DNA of 11,327 bases from Autumnicola edwardsiae (GTDB lineage Bacteria; Bacteroidota; Bacteroidia; Flavobacteriales; Flavobacteriaceae), in NCBI RefSeq assembly GCF_031846505.1, contig NZ_JAVRHP010000098.1, forward strand, positions 1-11,327, given 5' to 3'. The notes beneath the pieces are model-generated. The model had not been told where the DNA came from. It searched no databases and saw only the letters and a program-made list of their open reading frames with translations. The position numbers were made by a program, and so were the translations under genes. Below, piece by piece: positions 1 to 6,987 of the stretch; position 1 is the first letter of the stretch; each line of letters begins with the position of its first letter.

Positions 1-28
1 CCAAACTCCAAACTCCAAACTCCGAACT
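1..28. repeat. Four tandem copies of a 7-bp unit (ccaaact)
   Basis: Three perfect copies of CCAAACT (1-7, 8-14, 15-21) are followed by one variant copy CCGAACT (22-28). The array directly abuts the stop codon of the minus-strand YbaB gene, so it is immediately 3' of that gene, and it may continue beyond the window edge. No function is evident. Confidence 0.85.
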
Positions 29-352
29 TTACTTAAACATATCCATTCCTGGAATGTCCGGCATTCCTTCTTTGGCAACGGCTCCAAGTTCGGCTTCGTT
101 TACATCAGAAGCTCTGGAAATGGCTTTATTAAGGGTAAGCACAAGATAATCTTCCAGTTGCTCTTTGTCCTCAAGCAACTCGTCTGCAATAGAAATATTT
201 TTGATTTCCCTGGTTGCTGTAATGGTAATTTTTAGGAGTCCGTCGCTGGATTCTTCATCTATAAGTACGGTTTTAAGTCGTTCTTTTGTAGCTTCTACTT
301 TTTCCTGGGTTTCCTTGATCTTATTCATCATACCCATCATATCTCCAAACAT
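29..352 (-). CDS. YbaB/EbfC family nucleoid-associated protein
   Basis: This encodes 107 residues, the normal length for YbaB/EbfC proteins, which are small dimeric DNA-binding proteins that associate with the nucleoid. The chain starts with a Met/Gly-rich segment (MFGDMMGMMNKIKE) and a long charged helix. A beta-rich core follows at about residues 36-60 (the DGLLKITITATREIKNISI stretch), then a C-terminal helix and a Met/Pro-rich tail ending in MDMFK, all typical of the family. The start codon at 350-352 gives the expected N-terminus. The gene diverges from the S9 peptidase gene across a 124-bp gap. In many bacteria ybaB lies next to dnaX and recR; neither is visible here. The family call is confident, but the regulatory role is not known from the sequence. 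Confidence 0.9.
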   Translation of the reverse strand: MFGDMMGMMNKIKETQEKVEATKERLKTVLIDEESSDGLLKITITATREIKNISIADELLEDKEQLEDYLVLTLNKAISRASDVNEAELGAVAKEGMPDIPGMDMFK

Positions 353-378
353 ATTCTTCTTTTTAAAGTGGTTGAAGA

Positions 379-386
379 CAAATTTA
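379..386 (-). promoter_or_regulatory. Candidate Bacteroidota -7 promoter element for the YbaB gene
   Basis: Read on the minus strand this is TAAATTTG, an exact match to the Bacteroidota sigma-A -7 consensus TAnnTTTG. It sits 26 bp upstream of the start codon, implying a short leader. The nearest -33-like TTTG (401-404 on the plus strand as CAAA) is only 14 bp away, shorter than the usual spacing, so the -33 half is weak. Confidence 0.45.
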
Positions 387-447
387 ATAAATTACCCGGT
401 CAAAAATGATCTTAAGACGCTAATCTTAATTATTTTGTCAGGATGCT

Positions 448-455
448 TACCTTTG
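448..455 (+). promoter_or_regulatory. Candidate Bacteroidota -7 promoter element for the S9 peptidase gene
   Basis: TACCTTTG matches TAnnTTTG exactly and ends 21 bp before the proposed TTG start at 477. No good TTTG -33 element is seen at the normal distance. Together with the opposite-strand element at 379-386 it makes the 353-476 gap a plausible divergent promoter region. Confidence 0.45.
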
Positions 456-476
456 CCGAATTAAAACGAAATTAGA

Positions 477-2534
477 TTGAAGAAAGATATTTTGCCCCCA
501 AAGGCCGAGAGAATTGAAAAAAGACTTGAAATACACGGAGACGTAAGGATCGATAATTATTACTGGATGAATGAGAGGGAAAACCCTGATGTGATCCAGT
601 ATCTTGAAGAAGAGAATCGGTATAACGAGGAAATGACTGCTCATACCAAGGATTTTCAGCTTCAGTTATTCAACGAAATGAAGGGCCGCATCAAAGAAGA
701 TGACGAGTCTGTTCCTTATAAGCTGAATGGTTACTGGTACCTTACCCGTTTTGAAACCGGAAAAGATTATCCTATCTATTCCAGAAAAAAGGAGACGTTG
801 GATGCCCCGGAAGAAATCCTTTTCAACGTTAATGAAATGGCTGAAGGTTACGATTACTATCGTCTTGGCGGATTAAATATAAGCCCCGACAATAAGATGG
901 TTGCTTTTGCCACAGATACACTTAGCCGCCGGAAATACAATATTCGTATCAAAAATCTTGAAACCGGTGAATTTTATTCCGAAGAAATTAAAAATACCAC
1001 TGGCGGTTCTACCTGGGCGAATGACAACAAGACGTTGTATTATACAAAAAAGGATGAACAGACGCTGAGGTCTTTTCAGATTTATAAGCACACCCTGGGA
1101 ACAAATGCAGAGGAGGATGAGCTGGTTTTTGAAGAGAAAGATGAAACCTTCAGCACTTATGTCTACAAATCGAAATCCCGAAAATATATTATAATCGGGT
1201 CCAGCAGTACACTTACTACCGAATACAGGATTCTTGAAGCAGACAATCCAAAAGGGGAATTCAGAGTTTTTCAGCCTCGTGAAAGAGGACTGGAATATAG
1301 CATTTCACACTATGGATATCATTTTTACATCCTTACCAATAAAGACAAAGCAGTTAACTTTAAGCTGATGAAAACCCCGGAAGATCACACAGAGATGCGA
1401 AACTGGGAGGACGTAATTCCGCATCGTGAGGATTATTTGCTTGAAGATATTGATATATTTAAAGATTTTCTTGTGGTAGGAGAGCGGCACAACGGCCTGA
1501 ACAAGATCAGGATAATAAGATGGGACAATAATGTTGAATACTACATTCCTTTTGATAATGAAACGTACACCGCTTACACTTCTATAAACCCTGCCTTTAA
1601 CACCAGCATTCTTCGTTATACCTATAATTCCCTTACTACGCCCACATCAGTAATAGATTTTAACATGGAAACGGGGGAGAAAACGGTATTAAAGGAACAG
1701 GAAGTACTCGGAGATTTTGATAAAGATAACTATGAGTCTGAGCGCATTTGGGCCACTGCTGAAGATGGAACTAAAATTCCGGTTACCATGGTGTACAGGA
1801 AAGGAATGGAGCGTAACGGAGAAAATCCGCTGCTTCAATATGCTTACGGTTCCTACGGTTCCACTATAGATCCCTACTTTTCTTCCGTAAGGCTAAGTTT
1901 GCTCGACCGCGGATTCATTTATGCTATTGCGCACATTCGGGGTGGGGAATACCTGGGAAGGGGCTGGTATGAAGATGGCAAACTGTTCAATAAACGAAAT
2001 ACTTTTACAGATTATATAGATGTTTCAAAACATCTTATACATGAAAAATACACTTCAGCAAACCATCTTTATGCGATGGGCGGTTCTGCCGGTGGATTGT
2101 TGATGGGAGTAGTTATTAATATGGCACCAAACCTATATAAGGGAGTGATTGCCGCAGTGCCTTTTGTAGATGTGGTGACCACGATGCTTGATGACAGCAT
2201 TCCGCTTACCACAGGAGAATATGATGAGTGGGGAAATCCTAATGAAGAAGGATATTATGAGTATATGAAGTCCTATTCCCCTTACGATAACGTTGTGGCG
2301 CAGGATTACCCAAATATGCTGGTCACTACGGGATTACATGATTCGCAGGTACAATATTGGGAACCGGCCAAATGGATAGCCAAGCTTAGAGAACTGAAAA
2401 CCGACCAAAATACCCTGCTTTTTCACACCAATATGGATGCGGGACATGGAGGTGCTTCAGGAAGATTTGAGGCCTTAAGGGAAGTTGCTGAAGAGTATGC
2501 TTTTCTTCTCGATTTGGAGGGAATTAATGAATAA
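477..2534 (+). CDS. ptrB: S9 family serine peptidase, oligopeptidase B-like (protease II)
   Basis: The product is a cytoplasmic serine peptidase expected to cut short peptides after Arg or Lys. It has 685 residues, almost the same as E. coli OpdB. The N-terminal part (to about residue 420) is the beta-propeller with the hallmark segment RIDNYYWMNEREN near residues 25-37. The C-terminal part is an alpha/beta-hydrolase. The catalytic triad is visible and correctly spaced: Ser537 in GGSAGG, Asp622 in TTGLHDSQV and His657 in AGHGGASG. There is no signal peptide. The start is a TTG. It is preferred because an in-frame stop lies at 462-464 and the first ATG, at residue 31, would remove conserved propeller sequence; ATT at 471 is a weaker alternative. 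The oligopeptidase B subgroup is inferred from length and motif order; prolyl oligopeptidase is less likely. Confidence 0.9.
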   Translation: MKKDILPPKAERIEKRLEIHGDVRIDNYYWMNERENPDVIQYLEEENRYNEEMTAHTKDFQLQLFNEMKGRIKEDDESVPYKLNGYWYLTRFETGKDYPIYSRKKETLDAPEEILFNVNEMAEGYDYYRLGGLNISPDNKMVAFATDTLSRRKYNIRIKNLETGEFYSEEIKNTTGGSTWANDNKTLYYTKKDEQTLRSFQIYKHTLGTNAEEDELVFEEKDETFSTYVYKSKSRKYIIIGSSSTLTTEYRILEADNPKGEFRVFQPRERGLEYSISHYGYHFYILTNKDKAVNFKLMKTPEDHTEMRNWEDVIPHREDYLLEDIDIFKDFLVVGERHNGLNKIRIIRWDNNVEYYIPFDNETYTAYTSINPAFNTSILRYTYNSLTTPTSVIDFNMETGEKTVLKEQEVLGDFDKDNYESERIWATAEDGTKIPVTMVYRKGMERNGENPLLQYAYGSYGSTIDPYFSSVRLSLLDRGFIYAIAHIRGGEYLGRGWYEDGKLFNKRNTFTDYIDVSKHLIHEKYTSANHLYAMGGSAGGLLMGVVINMAPNLYKGVIAAVPFVDVVTTMLDDSIPLTTGEYDEWGNPNEEGYYEYMKSYSPYDNVVAQDYPNMLVTTGLHDSQVQYWEPAKWIAKLRELKTDQNTLLFHTNMDAGHGGASGRFEALREVAEEYAFLLDLEGINE

Positions 2535-2549
2535 TTAAAATTTTTGCCT

Positions 2550-2557
2550 TAACTTTG
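2550..2557 (+). promoter_or_regulatory. Candidate -7 promoter element upstream of the cysteine synthase-like gene
   Basis: TAACTTTG matches TAnnTTTG exactly, 16 bp after the S9 peptidase stop codon. It would give a leader of roughly 75-80 nt before the ATG at 2641. A TTTTTG at 2541-2546 is too close to serve as the -33 element, so this is a partial promoter match only. Confidence 0.35.
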
Positions 2558-2640
2558 ATTGATTTTACGAAATACTTCTTCAGTTTAAGTAACTGAATTT
2601 GCTATATCATAAAATCTTTTTCTGTAAAATAACTTCGTTT

Positions 2641-3681
2641 ATGAAAGAAGATTTGAAAGTGTACGATAATGTATTACAACTTATTGGAAATACACCCCTT
2701 GTACAAATCAATAAAATTACTGAAGAACTTAAAGGCGAATTCTACGCTAAAGTAGAAGCTTTTAACCCGGGACACTCGGCCAAAGACAGGATTGCACTAT
2801 ATATTATTGAAGAGGCCGAAAGAAAAGGCATTCTTAAACCGGGAAATACCATTGTGGAGACCACCTCGGGCAATACCGGGTTTAGTATCGCTATGGTGAG
2901 CATCATCAAAGGATATGAGTGTATTTTGGCAGTTAGTTCTAAAGCATCTAAAGATAAAATAGACATGCTCAGGACTATGGGTGCCAAAGTTTATGTTTGT
3001 CCTGCACACGTTTCGGCAGATGATTCAAGGTCTTACTATCAGGTTGCCCGTAAAATTCATGAAGAAACAAAAGGTTCCGTCTACATCAATCAGTACTTTA
3101 ATGAGCTTAATATGGAAGCGCATTATCGCACCACAGGACCAGAAATCTGGAAGCAAACAGAGGGTGAAATCACGCATCTTGTTGCCTGTAGTGGGACTGG
3201 AGGAACAATTTCGGGTACTGCAAGATATCTGAAAGAGCAGAATCCCGATGTAAAAATTATTGGAGTTGATGCTTACGGTTCTGTTCTGAAGAAATTCCAC
3301 GAAACAAGAGAATTTGATTCCGAAGAAATTTATCCTTACAGGATTGAAGGGCTGGGAAAAAACCTGATCCCTACGGCTACAGATTTTGACGTTATAGACA
3401 AATTTGTAAAGGTGACAGATGAGGAGAGTGCGCATACAGCACGAAAACTGGCAAAAACAGAAGGTCTCCTTCTGGGCTACACAAGTGGCGCCGCAATGCA
3501 GGGAATCCTTCAGTTGGCAGAAGAAGGGGAGTTTGATGAAAATAGTAAGGTTGTGGTGATCTTCCCAGATCACGGTTCGCGATATATGAGCAAAATTTAC
3601 AGTGACGACTGGATGAACGAACAGGGATTTTTCGATACTCAGAACGAAATTTCAGTTCAACAAATAGAATTCATAAAATAA
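2641..3681 (+). CDS. PLP-dependent cysteine synthase/CBS-fold enzyme, candidate cysteate synthase (CapA-like)
   Basis: This is a fold-type II PLP enzyme of 346 residues. Visible motifs are IGNTPLV (15-21), the Schiff-base lysine K48 in NPGHSAKDR, the substrate loop TSGNTG (75-80), the phosphate-binding SGTGGT (184-189), and a CBS-like segment YRIEGLGKNLIP before the terminal TSGAA (about 281). The ATG at 2641 is chosen over an upstream in-frame TTG at 2599 because the family N-terminus begins just before IGNTPL. The usual GSVKDR around the lysine is here HSAKDR. It is longer than a typical O-acetylserine sulfhydrylase, and no CBS regulatory domain follows. The next gene is an alpha-oxoamine synthase, and this pairing matches capnine sulfonolipid synthesis. 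There a CysK-like enzyme makes cysteate from O-phosphoserine and sulfite. That specific role is inference; ordinary cysteine synthase or cystathionine beta-synthase remain possible. Confidence 0.85.
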   Translation: MKEDLKVYDNVLQLIGNTPLVQINKITEELKGEFYAKVEAFNPGHSAKDRIALYIIEEAERKGILKPGNTIVETTSGNTGFSIAMVSIIKGYECILAVSSKASKDKIDMLRTMGAKVYVCPAHVSADDSRSYYQVARKIHEETKGSVYINQYFNELNMEAHYRTTGPEIWKQTEGEITHLVACSGTGGTISGTARYLKEQNPDVKIIGVDAYGSVLKKFHETREFDSEEIYPYRIEGLGKNLIPTATDFDVIDKFVKVTDEESAHTARKLAKTEGLLLGYTSGAAMQGILQLAEEGEFDENSKVVVIFPDHGSRYMSKIYSDDWMNEQGFFDTQNEISVQQIEFIK

Positions 3682-3708
3682 AATTTCATTTTAGAATAAA
3701 AGATCAAT

Positions 3709-3735
3709 AAAACATCCGCAACAGGCGGATGTTTT
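3709..3735 (+). terminator. Intrinsic terminator after the cysteine synthase-like gene
   Basis: A perfect 11-bp inverted repeat, AAAACATCCGC (3709-3719) and GCGGATGTTTT (3725-3735), encloses the 5-nt loop AACAG. The run of T at the 3' side completes a Rho-independent terminator 27 bp after the stop codon. The A-tract on the 5' side means it could also act on the opposite strand. Confidence 0.88.
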
Positions 3736-3771
3736 CGATTTAAAAAGTTTCTGCTAAGGCAGCCAAATAAC

Positions 3772-3804
3772 TTTGGGCAGTTGAGGCGATTTTGAGTACT
3801 TTTG
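3772..3804 (+). promoter_or_regulatory. Bacteroidota-type promoter for the alpha-oxoamine synthase gene
   Basis: A -33-like TTTG (3772-3775) is separated by 21 bp from TACTTTTG (3797-3804), an exact TAnnTTTG -7 element, 22 bp before the ATG. This is the best complete promoter in the window. An overlapping second -7 match, TAACTTTG (3768-3775), could provide an alternative start. A separate promoter after a terminator means this gene is transcribed independently of the preceding one. Confidence 0.55.
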
Positions 3805-3826
3805 TGGCTGGTATAAAAAAGAATCA

Positions 3827-5092
3827 ATGAGAGATTTATTTGACAAAATATACAAAGATAAAGGGCCTTTAGGAAAATGGGCAGATCAGGCTGAAGGTTA
3901 TTTTGTATTTCCTAAACTGGAAGGAGAGATTTCCAACCGAATGAAGTTTAGAGGAAAAGATGTGATTACATGGAGTATAAATGACTACCTGGGACTGGCC
4001 AACCACCCGGAAGTGCGAAAAATAGATGCCGAAGCAGCAAAGCAGTATGGATCTGCTTACCCGATGGGAGCAAGGATGATGAGCGGGCATACAGATCTTC
4101 ACGAAAAGCTGCAGGACGAGCTCGCTTCTTTTGTAAGTAAACAATCTGCGTACCTTCTAAACTTTGGATACCAGGGGATGGTTTCTACGATAGATGCTTT
4201 AGTGTCGAAATCTGATGTTATTGTATATGATGTAGATGCCCACGCCTGTATTATCGACGGGGTGCGGTTACATCTCGGTCAGCGCTTTACCTATAAGCAC
4301 AACGATATGGAGAGTATCGAAAAGAACCTGCAGCGTGCTACTAAAATTGCTGAACAAACCGGAGGAGGGATATTGTTGATTTCTGAAGGGGTCTTTGGAA
4401 TGCGGGGTGAACAGGGAAAACTGAAGGAAATAGTTGAACTGAAGAAAAAGTACAATTTCAGATTGTTTGTAGATGATGCGCATGGCTTTGGAACTCTTGG
4501 TAAAACAGGAGCCGGAGCAGGTGAGGAGCAAGGCGTACAGGACGACATTGATGTATATTTTGCCACTTTTGCCAAATCTCTCGCCAGCACAGGAGCTTTC
4601 ATTGCCGGGGATAAAGAAATCATCGATTACCTTAAATACAATTTGCGTTCCCAGATGTTTGCAAAATCCCTGCAAATGCAATTAGTGGTAGGAGCCCTTA
4701 AAAGGCTGGAAATGCTAAGGACGATGCCAGAACTTAAGGAAAAGCTTTGGGAGAACGTAAACGCGCTGCAAAACGGACTCAGAGAAAGAGGATTTGATAT
4801 AGGAACCACACAAAGTTGTGTAACACCAGTCTATCTCGAAGGAAGTATACCTGAAGCTATGGCCTTGGTTAAGGATTTAAGGGAAAATTACGGAATTTTC
4901 TGCTCTATAGTAGTTTATCCGGTAATCCCGAAAGGAATGATCCTGTTAAGGCTTATTCCAACCGCATCCCATAACCTTACCGATGTTGAAGAAACGCTTG
5001 AAGCTTTTTCTGCAATCCGGGAACGTTTGGAAAACGGAACTTATAAAAGATTATCTGCCACAGTAGCCGCGGCTGCTGCTGAAAAGGAATAG
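3827..5092 (+). CDS. Alpha-oxoamine synthase (serine palmitoyltransferase-like), candidate cysteate fatty-acyltransferase (CapB-like)
   Basis: This fold-type I PLP enzyme of 421 residues belongs to the group that condenses an amino acid with an acyl thioester and releases CO2 (KBL, AONS, SPT). Seen in order: SINDYLGLANHP near 51-62; GSAYPMGARMMSGH, the AONS-type glycine-rich region; the cofactor-stacking His139 in DVDAHACIIDG; D217 and H219 in VDDAHGFGTLG, which hold the pyridine nitrogen and O3'; and the Schiff-base lysine K250 in TFAKSLASTG. An Ala-rich stretch and KE end the protein. In Flavobacteriia an enzyme of this type next to a cysteine synthase-like gene is expected to use L-cysteate to make 3-dehydrocapnine for sulfonolipids. 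A serine palmitoyltransferase of sphingolipid synthesis is the main alternative. The fold is certain; the substrate is inferred. The third pathway enzyme, a reductase, is not in the window. Confidence 0.88.
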   Translation: MRDLFDKIYKDKGPLGKWADQAEGYFVFPKLEGEISNRMKFRGKDVITWSINDYLGLANHPEVRKIDAEAAKQYGSAYPMGARMMSGHTDLHEKLQDELASFVSKQSAYLLNFGYQGMVSTIDALVSKSDVIVYDVDAHACIIDGVRLHLGQRFTYKHNDMESIEKNLQRATKIAEQTGGGILLISEGVFGMRGEQGKLKEIVELKKKYNFRLFVDDAHGFGTLGKTGAGAGEEQGVQDDIDVYFATFAKSLASTGAFIAGDKEIIDYLKYNLRSQMFAKSLQMQLVVGALKRLEMLRTMPELKEKLWENVNALQNGLRERGFDIGTTQSCVTPVYLEGSIPEAMALVKDLRENYGIFCSIVVYPVIPKGMILLRLIPTASHNLTDVEETLEAFSAIRERLENGTYKRLSATVAAAAAEKE

Positions 5093-5116
5093 TAAAAAAG
5101 CAATATTTTAGATGAG

Positions 5117-5150
5117 AGGGTGAAAATGGCAATTTTCGCCCTTTTTCTTT
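5117..5150 (+). terminator. Intrinsic terminator after the alpha-oxoamine synthase gene
   Basis: AGGGTGAAAAT (5117-5127) pairs with ATTTTCGCCCT (5132-5142) through 10 Watson-Crick pairs and one G-T wobble around a GGCA loop. A T-rich tract (5142-5150) follows. It lies 25 bp after the stop codon and marks the end of the core-gene block. Confidence 0.88.
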
Positions 5151-5501
5151 TTAAGCCCGGCGGTTTCTGCCATTTCTCTTCTGAAGCTTTTAATTTTAAG
5201 ATGAGGTCTTGTTTTTTACAATTATCGGCCTGTTGGTAAGTCTGTTGATGAATATCCTTTGTTTCAGGTGGTTTGTTGGAGGGATTCTGGTAGATTAGTA
5301 AACGCAACGTCGATACAGCTTACCACTTCGTTTTACCAAAAATATTAAGTACTGGTGCTTTTAGTGATACATTCTACAAAAATTTTATTAATAAAATCTA
5401 TCTATAAAAATGAAATGTTCGAGAATACCATGTTATTGCAATAGTCGCAAAAAAGCTCCTACAGCAGTAACACTTAACGTTAGCCAACATAACAATTACC
5501 A
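5151..5501. other. Gene-free junction between core genes and TIR region
   Basis: I see no convincing gene here. A short minus-strand frame runs through it into the preceding gene, but its composition looks random. The stretch contains a perfect 16-bp palindrome, ATTTTATTAATAAAAT (5382-5397), and a 10-bp palindrome TATTGCAATA (5434-5443). No TAnnTTTG element was found, so the promoter of the first TIR gene is not identified. The 3' end (5471-5490) carries a possible attC-like end, listed separately. This is where the accessory region appears to begin. Confidence 0.5.
5471..5490 (+). repeat. Possible right end of an attC-like repeat
   Basis: The string ACGTTAGCCAAC here resembles the right end of the repeat at 8751-8900 (ACGTTGGCTGCAAC), and GTTAGCC is close to the integron core GTTRRRY. 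It lies 11 bp before the first TIR gene, as the right repeat ends lie shortly before the third and fourth. A matching left end could be GCAACGTCGATAC near 5310, but the internal hairpin of the other copies is not evident. Confidence 0.3.
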
Positions 5502-6821
5502 ATGAATGTATTTATAAGCTACAGTCAAAAAGATAAAAAGTACGCAGATCTTATTTCCGAGAAATTAAAGTCTAATGGTCATGATGTGTGGTATGACGAC
5601 TGGAAATTAAGAGCTGGTGATAATTTAATTAATAAACTTGAAGAAGGATTAAGAAGTGCGGATGCTATAATTATAATTGTGAGTGAGCATTCTCTTCAAT
5701 CTAAATGGGTCATGCAGGAATATACTGCAATCGCGTTCAGTGAAATATCTAAAAAGCGACAAAGGATTATTCCTGTGCTCGTTGACCAAAGTACTGTCCC
5801 GCAATATTTATCAAGATATGTTTATGTAGATCTAACTCTTGACATCTCCTTGGGTATACAAAGAATTTTGAAGGCTTTAGCTGAAGATGAACGTGATGAA
5901 GATCAAGAACCCACAAAAATTAAAAGGAGCTATGATAAAACTTATCAGTCACTTGCAAAAGCTCTTCAAGCTGGCAAACTTACATTGATTTGCGGAGCAG
6001 GTGTATCAATTGGAGCAGGTATCCCTTCATGGAATTCATTGTTGCTTAGGTTGTTGGAATCTATGATGGTTAAGATTTCAAATGACCATTCAATATCACT
6101 TAAAGACGTTAGTGTTGATGAATTTCAGAGGAGGCTTGGTTCTTCTTCGTTGATGATCGGTAAATATTTGAGGTCTAATCTTGGTAAGGACTTTCTTCTA
6201 GAATTGAGGGTCTCTTTGTATCGAAGTAATCCTACATCATGCGAATTAATAGATGCAATTGTGGAACTTGCACGTCCTCAAAGAAATGGGAAACCTTTGG
6301 ATTCTATAATTACATTTAATTTCGATGGACTAATTGAAGAAAATCTGGCAACAAGTAATATAAAACATAAATCAGTTTCAGCAGAGGGACTCAGAAGTAA
6401 CCCAGCAGAACTTCCAGTCTATCATGTACATGGTTTTTTACCCAGAAAAGGTCGAATTACAAGGGAAACAGAAATTGTCTTTAGCGAAGACTCCTATCAC
6501 ACACAATTTATCGATCCATTTAGTTGGTCAAATCTCATCCAGCTAAATAAATTAAGTCAAAATAATTGTCTATTAATTGGACTTAGTCTAACTGATCCGA
6601 ATCTGAGAAGATTATTAGATGTTTCAAATAGAAAAGATCCGTCTAATAACCTGAATCATTATATTATTAAGAAAACTCCAGATTTTACCAACAGTACAAA
6701 AACTATTGACAAAATGTCTATGCTTTTAGAAGAGCAAGATGCAAATGAACTTGGACTAAACGTGATTTGGGTTGATGATTTTGATGATATTCCAAAAGCG
6801 GTAAGAAAAATAATTGTATAA
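5502..6821 (+). CDS. TIR-SIR2 fusion protein, probable NAD-degrading defence effector
   Basis: The 439 residues form two domains. Residues 1 to about 112 are a TIR domain: it opens with VFISYSQKDKKYA, has the box-2-like WYDDWKLRAGD (30-40), and carries the predicted catalytic glutamate E73 in SKWVMQEY. After a charged linker (about 125-150) comes a SIR2-like domain. This has the NAD-binding GAGVS (165-169) in LICGAGVSIGAGIPSW, N273 in TFNFDGLIEENL, and H310 in VYHVHGFLP, plus the late GLSLTDPNLRRLL typical of the bacterial SIR2_2 group. Both domain types are known in anti-phage systems as NAD hydrolases. Thoeris ThsA pairs SIR2 with SLOG instead; no SLOG or Macro domain is seen here. There is no signal peptide or membrane segment. 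It is the first gene of the A/T-rich TIR region. Domain calls are firm; a defence role is inferred. Confidence 0.85.
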   Translation: MNVFISYSQKDKKYADLISEKLKSNGHDVWYDDWKLRAGDNLINKLEEGLRSADAIIIIVSEHSLQSKWVMQEYTAIAFSEISKKRQRIIPVLVDQSTVPQYLSRYVYVDLTLDISLGIQRILKALAEDERDEDQEPTKIKRSYDKTYQSLAKALQAGKLTLICGAGVSIGAGIPSWNSLLLRLLESMMVKISNDHSISLKDVSVDEFQRRLGSSSLMIGKYLRSNLGKDFLLELRVSLYRSNPTSCELIDAIVELARPQRNGKPLDSIITFNFDGLIEENLATSNIKHKSVSAEGLRSNPAELPVYHVHGFLPRKGRITRETEIVFSEDSYHTQFIDPFSWSNLIQLNKLSQNNCLLIGLSLTDPNLRRLLDVSNRKDPSNNLNHYIIKKTPDFTNSTKTIDKMSMLLEEQDANELGLNVIWVDDFDDIPKAVRKIIV

Positions 6822-6949
6822 ATGCGTCGAATATTCACCTTGATCTGCCCTACTGTTTATTTGCGTAATCTGCAATTATTACAAAACTTCTGTTAAAAAA
6901 CTGGTTAATAAGTAATTAGAATTCCGTAAATTAAATTGGAATATTTCTA

Positions 6950-6978
6950 TAAATTTGGAATTAGCGCAATCCAAATTT
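6950..6978 (+). promoter_or_regulatory. -7 element overlapping a 9-bp inverted repeat upstream of the zinc-ribbon TIR gene
   Basis: TAAATTTG (6950-6957) is an exact TAnnTTTG match, 30 bp before the ATG. It overlaps a perfect inverted repeat, AAATTTGGA (6951-6959) and TCCAAATTT (6970-6978), with a 10-nt spacer. A near-copy TAAATTGGAAT lies at 6932-6942. The repeat could be an operator at the promoter or a leader hairpin next to the start codon. No clear -33 TTTG is present. Confidence 0.45.
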
Positions 6979-6987
6979 TAAAAAGAA

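Noticed and set aside
3025..3573. Minus-strand open frame of 182 codons inside the cysteine synthase-like gene
   Set aside because: It is a shadow of a well-supported PLP enzyme gene; its Cys/Phe-rich composition is typical of antisense reading.
4268..4681. Minus-strand open frames inside the alpha-oxoamine synthase gene
   Set aside because: Antisense to a gene with intact catalytic residues; no family resemblance and no promoter.
5041..5307. Minus-strand open frame of 88 codons overlapping the end of the alpha-oxoamine synthase gene
   Set aside because: It runs antisense through the end of a solid gene and its terminator, has no recognisable domain, and its Ala-rich end simply mirrors the opposite strand.
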